From positions 24,291 through 88,290 of the forward strand of contig CAMHQC010000007.1 in assembly GCA_946187325.1 (NCBI GenBank): a stretch of DNA of 64,000 nucleotides. The letters are read 5' to 3'. Positions 52,579 through 61,613 of the stretch are shown piece by piece; position 1 is the first letter of the stretch, and each line of letters starts with the position of its first letter. Origin of the DNA: an uncultured Clostridia bacterium (GTDB taxonomy: Bacteria > Bacillota > Clostridia > Oscillospirales > Acutalibacteraceae). The position numbers and the translations under genes were made by a program. Under the pieces are notes generated by a model. It had not been told where the DNA came from. It searched no databases and worked only from the letters and a program-made list of their open reading frames with translations.

Positions 52579-54453
52579 ATGAAAAAATTTTTAGCGTCTG
52601 TATTAGCTTTGGCTTTTCTTATGAGCTGTTTTATTATTCCCGTAAGCGCCGATACGGGGGATATTGATTTACCGTTTAACCTCATTCCGTCTAAAACGGT
52701 TTCTATGAGCAAGGTTTCGGAGGATGACGCCACCGATATGAACTTTACCTATAGTATGGAAGAAGATATGATAGGCTTTATGCAGGAGTGCGAGGATTCC
52801 GAGAAAAAAGATGCCCTAATGCAGAGGCTCGGAGTAGATAATATCGCGATTGACGCGCAGATTGACTGGGCGCTTGATGATAAAGACGACTGGCACCATA
52901 ACGAGTTCTGGGATGACAACGAAGCTACCCGCAATTACGGAATGGGTTATGATAAGGATGGACATGCCCGTACCTGCGAGTGGGATTGCATTTCGGTCTT
53001 ACTGTACCCGCAAACGACTAACAATTGCTGGATTACACGTTACGCGGGAAATCCCGAGGATCCCGAAGATACGCGCTGGAACGGCGAAACCTTTGACGAC
53101 CAAGTTCATCAAATCGGTATGAAAGATGTTCTTAAAGAAGGTCAGTATGAGATAAAGCACACCGAGGACGAAGCGTATATTACGGTTGATTATAACGAGC
53201 ATACGCTCTACGCCCGTATGCGTTACTTTGTTACCGTATGGGATACAGAAGGCGGGGTACGTTATTTGTTCTCCGATTGGTCTGACGCGGCGTCATACGG
53301 AAAAGACGGCAATCAATGGAAGCCTTATACCGAGGATGAGATCCCCGCTCCCGTTATCTCCGACGGATATATGACGGGCGAGGAATTTAACGGATATCCG
53401 ATAGTTAATTATAAGCTTACTGTTCCCGAGGATTTAGCGGAGAAATTTACTAAAATCAGCGGTTTCGGCGGATACGCGCGCGTTTATGTTGAGGCGCGTA
53501 TTAAGGGCAGTAATCAGTGGCTTGAACGCCAGGGCGATAGTGACCCGAAATCCGAGATGGGCTTCGACGTACTCGCTCTCGCGGGCGAGGGCAAGCCGAT
53601 TTACAAGGATACCGAAATAGAGTTTCGAACACGTTATTTCGTAGAGCAGAGAATGGGTTATAATACAGAAGTCGTAAGCGAGTTTTATTCACCGTATTCA
53701 AATGTACTTACCGTAAAAGCGGACAGGGATTATATGGTTGACCCGCAGGGCAATCCCGACGAACAAAATCCCGACGATAATCCTCAGCCGGTAAATCCCG
53801 AGCCGCCTATCAGCTCGCTTAACAGCGGCGCTTCGAAAAATCAGGTTACCGAGTTTATAACAGGTTTAAAAACCGACAGCGATCCTAAAGGCTCGACCTT
53901 CGGCATTCTCTCCGCTAAACAGAAAAAAGCTAAGTCAAACTTGATTTCCATCACTTGGAATAAGGTTAAGGGCGCTAAGAGCTACTCGATTTACGCGAAC
54001 AAATGCGGAAAGGCTAATCCGTATAACTATCTAACTTCGCTTTCGAGTACATCTTATACTCAGAAAAACCTTAAAAAAGGTACGTATTATAAATATCTTG
54101 TCGCCGCTTTTAACGGCAGCGGAAAGCTTATCGCTACCTCAAAGACTCTCCATATTACCACATCGGGCGGAAAATACGGCAACTATAAAAAGGTTACTAC
54201 CGCCGCTAAAAAGGACAAGGTAACGCTGAAGAAAAAGGGCAAGAGCTTTAAGCTTAAGGCTAAAGCCGTGCCCGAGTCGAAGAAACGCAAGGTAAGCGTA
54301 CACCGCAAAATGAAATACGAAAGCTCGAATACAAAAATAGCAACCGTAAACGCAAGCGGAAAAATCACCGCGAAGAAGAAAGGCAAATGCTTCGTATACG
54401 CCTACGCCCAGAGCGGAGCGTATAAGAAGATAAAGGTTACTGTGAAAAAGTAA
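52579..54453 (+). CDS. Secreted protein with fibronectin-III-like and Ig-like C-terminal module
   Basis: 624 residues. The signal peptide is about 1-25 (IIPVSA). The front 380 residues are acidic and aromatic, without a recognised domain; EYDDKD-type stretches and Trp-rich segments such as IDWALDDKDDWHHNEFWDDN may bind ligands. A Pro/Asn/Asp linker (about 395-415) leads to the fibronectin-like domain (about 435-525) and the BIG2-type domain (about 530-624), which together closely match the end of the protein at 49379. Very Lys-rich at the C-terminus. It probably adheres to a surface or polymer outside the cell. Its promoter and terminator make it a single-gene unit. Confidence 0.78.
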   Translation: MKKFLASVLALAFLMSCFIIPVSADTGDIDLPFNLIPSKTVSMSKVSEDDATDMNFTYSMEEDMIGFMQECEDSEKKDALMQRLGVDNIAIDAQIDWALDDKDDWHHNEFWDDNEATRNYGMGYDKDGHARTCEWDCISVLLYPQTTNNCWITRYAGNPEDPEDTRWNGETFDDQVHQIGMKDVLKEGQYEIKHTEDEAYITVDYNEHTLYARMRYFVTVWDTEGGVRYLFSDWSDAASYGKDGNQWKPYTEDEIPAPVISDGYMTGEEFNGYPIVNYKLTVPEDLAEKFTKISGFGGYARVYVEARIKGSNQWLERQGDSDPKSEMGFDVLALAGEGKPIYKDTEIEFRTRYFVEQRMGYNTEVVSEFYSPYSNVLTVKADRDYMVDPQGNPDEQNPDDNPQPVNPEPPISSLNSGASKNQVTEFITGLKTDSDPKGSTFGILSAKQKKAKSNLISITWNKVKGAKSYSIYANKCGKANPYNYLTSLSSTSYTQKNLKKGTYYKYLVAAFNGSGKLIATSKTLHITTSGGKYGNYKKVTTAAKKDKVTLKKKGKSFKLKAKAVPESKKRKVSVHRKMKYESSNTKIATVNASGKITAKKKGKCFVYAYAQSGAYKKIKVTVKK

Positions 54454-54466
54454 AATATAGTATTAA

Positions 54467-54499
54467 GGAGCCGTTTCAAACTTACTTTGAAACGGCTCC
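54467..54499 (+). terminator. Terminator after the gene at 52579
   Basis: Perfect 14-bp stem, 54467-54480 with 54486-54499, loop CTTAC. Confidence 0.85.
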
Positions 54500-54519
54500 A
54501 AGTTATTATCCGCAACTGA

Positions 54520-54548
54520 AAGACGGCTCAAATATTTTGAGCCGTCTT
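54520..54548 (-). terminator. Terminator of the DUF1846 gene
   Basis: Perfect 13-bp stem, 54520-54532 with 54536-54548, loop TAT, just past the minus-strand stop at 54557. Confidence 0.8.
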
Positions 54549-54556
54549 AGTCTATA

Positions 54557-56038
54557 TTATTTTCTGTAAAGTCTGTTTGTTTCGTAAGTGGGTTCTGTAG
54601 TAATCCTTATACCTAGCTTTTTAAGAATACGTGTGTCGGTTTCGGAAAGAATAACGGTAGCGTGAGCGTCCGTGTCTTTAAGAAGCGGAAGCTTTTCCAT
54701 AGCGAGCTTAGCCGTCGGGTTAGTTACCGCCGACATCGAAAGCGCGATAAGAATTTCGTCGGTGTGAAGTCTTGGGTTTGTGGAGCCTAAGCTTCCGACC
54801 TTAAGCTTCTGAATCGGCTCGATGACAGCCGCGTCCAATATATCTACCTGAGGCGGAATATTCGCGAGCGATTTGAGCGCGTTTAACAGCATAGCCGAGC
54901 AAGCACCGAGAAGATTCGTGGTTTTTCCCGTTATAATTGTGCCGTCCGAAAGTTCAATCGCCGCCGCGGGAGCGCCTGTTTCCTCCGCCTTTTTGAGCGC
55001 GGGAGCTATAACCTTTCTGTCGGCAGTGCTTAATTTGCTCTGTTGCATAAGCAGGCTGATTTTATTTGCTTCGTCCGATGAGCCTACGCCCTTTGTGTTA
55101 TTCGAAAGCGCGAAGTAATACCGGCGGATAATCTCCTGGTTAGCGGCTTCGCACACCGCTTCGTCGTCGATAATACAATTTCCCGCCATATTTACGCCCA
55201 TATCCGTGGGCGATTTATACGGCGACTCGCCGAGAATTAAATCGAACATCGTGTTGAGTACAGGGAAAATCTCGATATCACGGTTATAGTTAACGGTAGT
55301 TTTTCCGTAAGCTTCTAAGTGGAACGGGTCTATCATATTTACGTCGTTTAAGTCGGCGGTAGCCGCTTCGTAGGCTACGTTTACGGGGTGCTTTAGCGGT
55401 AAGTTCCAAATCGGGAACGTCTCGAACTTAGCGTAACCCGCCTGTATATCTCTTTTATGCTCGTGATAAAGCTGGGAAAGACATACCGCCATCTTGCCCG
55501 AGCCGGGACCCGGGGCGGTGATGACTACGAGCTTTCGTGAAGTTTCTACGTAGTCGTTCTTTCCGTAACCGTCGTCGCTTACGATAAGGTCGACGTCGGC
55601 GGGATAGTTGGGGATTGAATAGTGATGATAAACGTTTATGCCGTTTTCTTTAAGATGCTGTTCAAATTTAACCGCGGTGGGCTGGTCCGCGAAACGTGTC
55701 AGTACAACCGACGGAACGTAAAGTCCTCTGCTTGTAAATACGTCGATAAGTCTGAGTACGTCTAAGTCGTATGTAATACCCAAGTCTCCGCGAACCTTAT
55801 TTTTCTCAATATCGTCGGCGTTAATGACGATAACGATTTCCGCTTCGTCCTTGAGCTGCATAAGCATCTGGAGCTTTGAGTCGGGTTTAAAGCCCGGCAG
55901 TACACGAGAGGCGTGATAATCGTCGAACAGCTTACCTCCGAATTCAAGATAAAGCTTTCCGCCGAACTTGGCTATTCTGTCACGGATATGCTGCGATTGC
56001 ATCTCCAGATATTTCTCGTTATCAAAACCTATTTTCAT
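54557..56038 (-). CDS. DUF1846 family protein
   Basis: 493 residues, the normal length. It begins MKIGFDNEKYLEMQSQHIRD, with YLEFGGKLFDDYHASRVLPG near 30-50, VVITAPGPGSGKMAVCLSQL near 170 (a P-loop-like Gly/Ser turn) and GSLGSTNPRLHTDEILIAL near 425. DUF1846 proteins are common in Firmicutes and actinobacteria and have solved structures but no agreed function. A nucleotide-binding role is suggested by GPGSGK. A single gene with its own terminator, divergent from the next gene. Confidence 0.9.
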   Translation of the reverse strand: MKIGFDNEKYLEMQSQHIRDRIAKFGGKLYLEFGGKLFDDYHASRVLPGFKPDSKLQMLMQLKDEAEIVIVINADDIEKNKVRGDLGITYDLDVLRLIDVFTSRGLYVPSVVLTRFADQPTAVKFEQHLKENGINVYHHYSIPNYPADVDLIVSDDGYGKNDYVETSRKLVVITAPGPGSGKMAVCLSQLYHEHKRDIQAGYAKFETFPIWNLPLKHPVNVAYEAATADLNDVNMIDPFHLEAYGKTTVNYNRDIEIFPVLNTMFDLILGESPYKSPTDMGVNMAGNCIIDDEAVCEAANQEIIRRYYFALSNNTKGVGSSDEANKISLLMQQSKLSTADRKVIAPALKKAEETGAPAAAIELSDGTIITGKTTNLLGACSAMLLNALKSLANIPPQVDILDAAVIEPIQKLKVGSLGSTNPRLHTDEILIALSMSAVTNPTAKLAMEKLPLLKDTDAHATVILSETDTRILKKLGIRITTEPTYETNRLYRK

Positions 56039-56139
56039 AATCCGCCTCCTGAGTATTCCTCTTTAAAAATTACCACTGAAAATTATATCATACAGAGGGT
56101 CAAAATTCAAATTAAAATTCTGAAATATTTTCATATATC

Positions 56140-56168
56140 TGGACATATTCCTATTAAAATGGTATAAT
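56140..56168 (+). promoter_or_regulatory. Promoter of the asparagine-synthetase paralogue
   Basis: TGGACA (56140-56145), 17-base spacer ending TGG (extended -10), TATAAT (56163-56168). Confidence 0.7.
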
Positions 56169-56197
56169 TTCTACATTATTCGACAGAGGTGAAGCAT

Positions 56198-57736
56198 ATG
56201 ACAGACACAAAAATGAATGTTGATATAAAATATTACAGCGGATATATCCGCAACTGGAGAAGCTTATGCGGACAGCTCGGTATAGAGCTTTCGCTTTCTC
56301 GAAAAGAGCGTGAGAGCGAGATTTTAAAGAGAGCCTACGGTAAGTGGAAGCTCGGTATGATGGAGCATATTTTCGGTATGTTCGCTTTCGCTGTATACGA
56401 CGAAGCCGAAAAGAAGCTTTACTGCGTAAGAGATCAGGTAGGCCAGAAGCAGATGTTCTATTCCGTTATAAACGGAGAGTTTGTATGCTCGGGCGATATT
56501 AACGGAATCGCTTCCACGGACGGTTTCGAAAAGAAGCTTAATAAGCGTATGCTCCAGCAGTATCTTTTTTACGGCTATCCTATCGGCGAGGAAACTTTCT
56601 ACGAAAATGTATTTAAGCTTATGCCGGGGTGCTATGTAACCTGGGACGGTAAAGCTGCCGAGGTTACGAGATATTTTACGCCTGAATTTGAACCCGACTA
56701 CGATAAAACTATCGATGAGTTCGCCGACGAGATTGAAAAGGTAGTTGACGAGATTTTATCCGAAGAAAAGGACGATAAGGAGTTTCCGTATAAGGAATCG
56801 TTCTTATCGGGCGGAGTAGATTCGTCGTATCTTTTCGCGGCGAGCGACGCCGAGTGCGCCAATACAGTCGGTTACGCCGAGTCGGGCTTCGACGAGTCCG
56901 CCTTAGCGCGTCATACCGCCGAGATTTTAGGCAAAGGCTTCAGGGTTAAGATGATTGAACCCGACGAGTATTTCGAGCGTATCCCGACCGTTATTGATAA
57001 AATGGGCCAGCCCTTAGGCGACGCTTCGGCGGTAGCCTTTTCGATAGGCTGTAAGGCCGTCAGAGAACACGCGAAGGTCGTTTACTCGGGCGAGGGTATC
57101 GACGAGTTTTTCGGCGGATATAACGCTCATAAGCGTGAGATTCCTAAGGAATGGACTTATCTTACCTGTTCGCATATTATGTCCGAGGAAGTTGTAAAAT
57201 CCTTAATGCTCGATTTCGACGATAACGTAAAAGCGGTTGATCCCGTAGCTCCTCTTTGGAAAGAGGTTCAGGGCAAGGACGAGCTGGCTAAAAAACTGAC
57301 TATAGATATTTCGCTGTGGCTTGAGGGAGATATTTACCTCAACACCGACCGCACAAGTACAGCCTGCGGGGTAGAGCTCCACACTCCGTTCAGCGATTTA
57401 AGACTGTTTAACGTAGCGAGAAAAATTCCCGCCGAGTATAAGTTCGCCGAGGGACAGAATAAATATGTGTTCAGAAAAGCCGCGAGCGGTAAGCTTCCCG
57501 GCGAAGTAGCGTTTAGAAAGAAAGTAGGCTTCGCCGTACCTGTCCGTAAATGGCTTGCCGATGAGAAGTACAATAAACCGATTGCGGACAAGCTGTTCGG
57601 AAAAACCTCCGAGAAGTTCTTTAACCAGTCCGAACTAAAGGATTTATGGACTCGTTACCTCGGCGGCGAAGAACAGTTCTGGGGACGTATCTACGCTATC
57701 TACGCGTTTATACTTTGGTATGATTTAAAATTCTAA
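56198..57736 (+). CDS. Asparagine-synthetase-like protein lacking the glutaminase cysteine
   Basis: 512 residues from the ATG at 56198, after GAGGTG. The N-terminal third keeps the class II amidotransferase outline (GKWKLGMMEHIFGMFAFAVY, then EKKLYCVRDQVGQKQMFYSV) but has no Met-Cys start and begins TDTKMNVDIKYY. The synthetase part is intact: ESFLSGGVDSSYLFAASD and VVYSGEGIDEFFGGYNAH. It can still activate a carboxylate with ATP, using free ammonia or another amine, or be specialised. It is a distant paralogue of the asnB at 2084-4411 and lacks that gene's acidic tail. Stand-alone, with promoter and terminator. Confidence 0.85.
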   Translation: MTDTKMNVDIKYYSGYIRNWRSLCGQLGIELSLSRKERESEILKRAYGKWKLGMMEHIFGMFAFAVYDEAEKKLYCVRDQVGQKQMFYSVINGEFVCSGDINGIASTDGFEKKLNKRMLQQYLFYGYPIGEETFYENVFKLMPGCYVTWDGKAAEVTRYFTPEFEPDYDKTIDEFADEIEKVVDEILSEEKDDKEFPYKESFLSGGVDSSYLFAASDAECANTVGYAESGFDESALARHTAEILGKGFRVKMIEPDEYFERIPTVIDKMGQPLGDASAVAFSIGCKAVREHAKVVYSGEGIDEFFGGYNAHKREIPKEWTYLTCSHIMSEEVVKSLMLDFDDNVKAVDPVAPLWKEVQGKDELAKKLTIDISLWLEGDIYLNTDRTSTACGVELHTPFSDLRLFNVARKIPAEYKFAEGQNKYVFRKAASGKLPGEVAFRKKVGFAVPVRKWLADEKYNKPIADKLFGKTSEKFFNQSELKDLWTRYLGGEEQFWGRIYAIYAFILWYDLKF

Positions 57737-57747
57737 ATTAATTATTC

Positions 57748-57774
57748 AAGCGGTACGGTTTAACTGTACCGCTT
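57748..57774 (+). terminator. Terminator after the asparagine-synthetase paralogue
   Basis: AAGCGGTAC (57748-57756) pairs with GTACCGCTT (57766-57774). Confidence 0.7.
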
Positions 57775-57791
57775 TATACCTAGCATTAGTA

Positions 57792-57820
57792 TTGCGTAAT
57801 TGAGTTTTTCGTGGTAAAAT
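57792..57820 (+). promoter_or_regulatory. Promoter of the ltrA-pncA-nadE-pncB operon
   Basis: TTGCGT (57792-57797), 17-base spacer ending TGG (extended -10), TAAAAT (57815-57820), 39 bases before the chosen GTG start. Confidence 0.6.
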
Positions 57821-57858
57821 TCTATTATATTACTATGTGTTACGAGAGGATATATACG

Positions 57859-59016
57859 GTGAAATTACTGAGTAAAGAAGAGAAAAAAGTCGAATACCTG
57901 GAGCTGATTTACGACCTGATTTTCGTCTATATAGTCGGTCGAAATAACCTGCTTTTGCATAATATTGAAAACGGTTTTGTGGCGGGCGGAGCTTTTGCGG
58001 CGTATGTATTATGTACGCTCGCTATTATCCAGATTTGGAATTTCAGCACGTTTTATATGAACCTCTACGGACGAAACGGCGTAAGGGATCACGTTTGTCT
58101 GTTTATAAATATGTACCTTTTGTACCATATGGCGAATGGAATTAACGCCGACTGGCAGAGCTCGTTTTACCGGTTCAACACCGCTTGGACTTTAATCCTC
58201 GTAAACCTCGGAGTTCAGTATCTTATCGAGCTGAGAAACCATAAAAACGCTCCGTGGGAGTTAAAGCAGATACGCCGTAAGGCTGAGATTATCCTAGTCG
58301 AAGCGGGGCTTGTAGGCGTACATATGCTAGTGTACAGCTTTACGGGAGTGTCCATAGCGTATATTCCGATTCTTTTCGGTATTATAGCGACGACGTTATC
58401 CGGCAAAACGAATATGCTCGTACCCGTGGATTTTGCCCATTTAAGCGAGAGGGCTATGCTTTTTGTGGTATTTACTTTCGGCGAAATGATTATTGTTATA
58501 GCCTCTTACTTCGGCGGAGATTTTAATTTTAACGGCTTATACTTCTCGCTTATGGGATTTTTAATTGTCGTCGGTCTGCTTTTAAGCTACGGTACGGTTT
58601 ATAACCGAATTATAGATAAAGAAAAAACTACGAGCGGTACGCTATATATGGTTATTCATATATTTATGATATTCGCGCTGAATAATATTTCGGTCGCGCT
58701 CGAGTTTATGCGTGAGGAAGAAGTCGCGGTACTGCCGAAAACGCTGTTTTTATCGGCGTCGTTTGTGCTGTATTTTATATTCCTTTTCCTTACGGGATTG
58801 TTCTCGAAAAAGCGTTGCGCGTTTAACAGAAAATTTGTGCTTATGATCGCTTTAATAGGTCTGAGTTTTGTAGCGTTAATGTTTATATTCAGAGAAATGA
58901 TGTACTTAAATATCGCGATTACCGTCGTGTATGTTTTCGGAATCTTCCTGCTGTTGTATTTTAGAGGTAAAAAGAGTTTAAGCGGTGAAAAAGAAACGAT
59001 AAAGGAGATGGGTTGA
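57859..59016 (+). CDS. LtrA-family (low temperature requirement A) membrane protein
   Basis: 385 residues from GTG 57859, with GAGAGGA 8 bases before; an upstream ATG at 57835 is possible. It has about ten membrane helices. VEYLELIYDLIFVYIV at the start and AHLSERAMLFVVFTFGEMII in the middle are the LtrA hallmarks. The family is named from a Listeria mutant and its molecular role is unclear. The stop overlaps the pncA start by 1 base, and pncA-nadE-pncB follow, so it is coupled to NAD salvage. An inferred role is uptake of nicotinamide, nicotinate or a related precursor. Confidence 0.85.
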   Translation: MKLLSKEEKKVEYLELIYDLIFVYIVGRNNLLLHNIENGFVAGGAFAAYVLCTLAIIQIWNFSTFYMNLYGRNGVRDHVCLFINMYLLYHMANGINADWQSSFYRFNTAWTLILVNLGVQYLIELRNHKNAPWELKQIRRKAEIILVEAGLVGVHMLVYSFTGVSIAYIPILFGIIATTLSGKTNMLVPVDFAHLSERAMLFVVFTFGEMIIVIASYFGGDFNFNGLYFSLMGFLIVVGLLLSYGTVYNRIIDKEKTTSGTLYMVIHIFMIFALNNISVALEFMREEEVAVLPKTLFLSASFVLYFIFLFLTGLFSKKRCAFNRKFVLMIALIGLSFVALMFIFREMMYLNIAITVVYVFGIFLLLYFRGKKSLSGEKETIKEMG

Positions 59017-59540
59017 TGAAAAATATTCTCGTTGTAGTCGATATGCAAAAGGACTTCACAGACGGCGCTCTCGGTACTAAAGAAGCCGTTTCGATTGTGC
59101 CGAATGTCGTTAAAAAAATCGAAAGCTTCGACGGAGAGGTGTTCGCGACCTTCGACACCCATTTCGAAAATTATATGGAAACCTCCGAGGGTAAAAATTT
59201 GCCCGTGCCTCATTGTATCAAGGATACTGAGGGATGGCTTCTCGATAAAGACGTTGCCGCAGCTCTCGATAAAAAGGGCTTTACCGCGGTCGAGAAAAAC
59301 ACCTTCGGCTCGACTGAGCTTCCCAAGCTTATCGAAGAATCCTCAAACGGCGAGGATTTTAAAATAGAGCTGGTCGGACTTTGTACCAATATATGCGTTG
59401 TGAGCAACGCGCTTGTGCTTAAAGCTAACTTCCCCGAGGTTGAAATCTCGGTGGACTCAAATTGTTGCGCGGGAGTTACTCCCGAGTTGCACGAGGCGGC
59501 TTTAAAAACTATGGAAAGCTGTCAAATAAAGGTAAAGTGA
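59016..59540 (+). CDS. pncA: Nicotinamidase (isochorismatase-like cysteine hydrolase)
   Basis: 174 residues. The isochorismatase-fold triad is visible: Asp9 in LVVVDMQKDFTDGAL, Lys94 in AVEKNTFGST and Cys127 in LVGLCTNICVVSNAL. The metal-binding Asp/His segment is in FATFDTHFENYMET. It hydrolyses nicotinamide to nicotinate and ammonia. The GAC-type neighbours nadE and pncB, next in the operon, use nicotinate. It starts inside the ltrA stop, with AAAGGAGA as the ribosome site. Confidence 0.92.
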   Translation: MKNILVVVDMQKDFTDGALGTKEAVSIVPNVVKKIESFDGEVFATFDTHFENYMETSEGKNLPVPHCIKDTEGWLLDKDVAAALDKKGFTAVEKNTFGSTELPKLIEESSNGEDFKIELVGLCTNICVVSNALVLKANFPEVEISVDSNCCAGVTPELHEAALKTMESCQIKVK

Positions 59541-59549
59541 GATGACATT

Positions 59550-60275
59550 ATGTTTAACGCTGAAAAAGTAAAGAACGATTGCGTAAACTGGATACGTGAG
59601 TTTTTTGAAAATAACGGAAAGGGTTGTAACGCCGTTGTCGGTATTTCGGGCGGCAAGGACAGCTCGATTGTAGCGGCGCTGTGCGTAGAAGCCCTCGGGA
59701 AAGACAGGGTTATCGGAGTGCTTATGCCTAACGGCGAACAGTCCGATATCGACAAGGCTAAGCTGTTGGTCGATTTCCTCGGAATTAAGCACTATATAGT
59801 TAATATCAAGGACGCGGTAGACGGACTAAAGAAGAATATTCCGTTTGAACTCGGCGAACAGAGCGTTATCAACCTTCCGCCGAGAATCCGTATGTCTACT
59901 TTATACGCTATCTCCCAAAGCAACAACGGCAGAGTAGCGAACACCTGTAATCTCTCTGAGGACTGGGTGGGTTATTCAACGCGCTATGGTGACAGCGTCG
60001 GGGATTTCAGCCCCTGTTCCAATCTTACCGTTGACGAGATGAAACAAATCGGACGGCTTATCGGCTTACCCGGCGAGCTTGTCGATAAAGTGCCGACCGA
60101 CGGACTTTCGGGAAAATCGGACGAGGAAAAGCTCGGCTTTACTTACGCCGAACTCGACCGCTATATCCGCACGGGCAGGATTGATAACCCGGAGAGCAAG
60201 GAGAAAATCGACCGCCTTCATAAAATGAACCTCTTTAAGCTAAAGCTTATGCCCGCGTTTGAACCCGAAATCTAA
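59550..60275 (+). CDS. nadE: Ammonia-dependent NAD synthetase
   Basis: 241 residues, a single synthetase domain without the glutaminase half. The PP-loop VVGISGGKDSSIVAALC (near 29) binds ATP, and RVANTCNLSEDWVGYSTRYG with CSNLTVDEMKQIGRLIGLP marks the deamido-NAD site. It amidates nicotinate adenine dinucleotide with ammonia, the last step after PncB and NadD. pncA, 9 bases upstream, supplies the ammonia when it cleaves nicotinamide. pncB is 9 bases downstream. Confidence 0.94.
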   Translation: MFNAEKVKNDCVNWIREFFENNGKGCNAVVGISGGKDSSIVAALCVEALGKDRVIGVLMPNGEQSDIDKAKLLVDFLGIKHYIVNIKDAVDGLKKNIPFELGEQSVINLPPRIRMSTLYAISQSNNGRVANTCNLSEDWVGYSTRYGDSVGDFSPCSNLTVDEMKQIGRLIGLPGELVDKVPTDGLSGKSDEEKLGFTYAELDRYIRTGRIDNPESKEKIDRLHKMNLFKLKLMPAFEPEI

Positions 60276-60284
60276 GGAGCAAAT

Positions 60285-61478
60285 ATGAAACTTGAACCAA
60301 TTGTAATATCGCTTCTCGATACCGACCTTTATAAATTTAATATGAACCAGGTTATTTTCCATAAGCACACCGACTTGTGCGGAAAGTATTATTTTAAATG
60401 CCGTAATGAAGGCGTTGTGTTTACCGAGGAAATGGTAGAGGAGATTAAGGCACAGATAGACTATCTCTGCTCTCTGCGCTTTACCAAGGATGAGCTGGAG
60501 TATATGCGTTCTATTCGATTTATAAAGAACGATTTTGTCGAGTTTTTGAGGCTTTGGAGACCGATCCGCGACTATGTGACGGTAAGCCGTGAAGCTGACG
60601 GCGGGCTGAGCGTAGTTATAGACGGGCCGTTGTTCTCGGCTATGCAGTTCGAGATTTATCTGCTCGAGATTATTAACGAAGTCTATTTCCGTATGAAATA
60701 CGACTACGAAACCCTCAGAAAATCCGCCGAAGAAAAGCTCGACGCTAAGATTAAATCGTTAACCGACGGCACATATACGTTTAAATTCGCCGAGTTCGGC
60801 TGTCGCCGCAGACTGTCGAGAGAATGGGAAGAAGTCGTTATAAAACGCCTGGCGCGCGAAACCGATAAATGCGCGGGAACCTCTAACGTATATTTCGCTA
60901 AGAAATACAACCTCACGCCTATCGGAACCTACGCTCACGAGTACGTCCAGATGTACCAGGGTATCGACAAAATCCCGCTCGCCTATACTAACCACTACGC
61001 TATGCGCGACTGGTACGACGAGTACGAGGGCGATAACGGTACGGCGCTCACCGATACCGTAACTACCGATTTGTTCCTGATGGACTTTAATCGCTCTATG
61101 GTAAACAACTACTCGGGCGTGCGCCACGACAGCGGCGATCCGTACGAGTGGGGCGAGAAGATTATTAAGCATTACGAAAGCTTCGGCGTTGACCCTAAAA
61201 CCAAGCTCCTGCTTTTCAGCGACAGCTTAGATTTTGACCGGGCTCAGAAGCTTTATGACCATTTTAAAGACAGGGCAAAGGTGTCGTTCGGAATCGGCAC
61301 TTTCTGTTCGAATGATACGTGTGAAAAACCGCTCAATATCGTGATTAAACTCCAGTACGTAAACGACCGTCCCGTCGCTAAGCTCTCCGATACTCCGGGG
61401 AAAGCTATGTGCCGCGACGAGCATTATCTCGATTATCTAAAGCGTTCCGTAGATTTCAGGCTTCATAGAGAAAAATAA
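60285..61478 (+). CDS. pncB: Nicotinate phosphoribosyltransferase
   Basis: 397 residues. DTDLYKFNMNQVIFHKH at the start is the NAPRTase hallmark. The phosphate-accepting His lies in GVRHDSGDPYEWGEK (near 285). LRVGTFC-type and KLSDTPGK motifs close the barrel. It joins nicotinate and PRPP to nicotinate mononucleotide, starting the Preiss-Handler route. The operon lacks nadD, which must be elsewhere. It follows AAGGAGC, and a hairpin overlaps its stop. Confidence 0.94.
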   Translation: MKLEPIVISLLDTDLYKFNMNQVIFHKHTDLCGKYYFKCRNEGVVFTEEMVEEIKAQIDYLCSLRFTKDELEYMRSIRFIKNDFVEFLRLWRPIRDYVTVSREADGGLSVVIDGPLFSAMQFEIYLLEIINEVYFRMKYDYETLRKSAEEKLDAKIKSLTDGTYTFKFAEFGCRRRLSREWEEVVIKRLARETDKCAGTSNVYFAKKYNLTPIGTYAHEYVQMYQGIDKIPLAYTNHYAMRDWYDEYEGDNGTALTDTVTTDLFLMDFNRSMVNNYSGVRHDSGDPYEWGEKIIKHYESFGVDPKTKLLLFSDSLDFDRAQKLYDHFKDRAKVSFGIGTFCSNDTCEKPLNIVIKLQYVNDRPVAKLSDTPGKAMCRDEHYLDYLKRSVDFRLHREK

Positions 61479-61507
61479 CAGGACGGTTCAATTTGAGCCG
61501 TCCTGTT
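61477..61507 (+). terminator. Terminator of the NAD salvage operon
   Basis: AACAGGACGG (61477-61486) pairs with CCGTCCTGTT (61498-61507), with an inner TTCAA/TTTGA pairing. It overlaps the pncB stop codon. Confidence 0.8.
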
Positions 61508-61545
61508 TCTATGTAAAAAAGCAAGAATAAAATTCACGTTTTTTA

Positions 61546-61574
61546 TTGCAAGAACAATTATAAAATGATACAAT
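61546..61574 (+). promoter_or_regulatory. Promoter of the GPH symporter gene
   Basis: TTGCAA (61546-61551), 17-base spacer, TACAAT (61569-61574). Confidence 0.7.
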
Positions 61575-61613
61575 TATAGGTGATTTAAGAGTTTTTTAAG
61601 GAGGTAAAAACGA

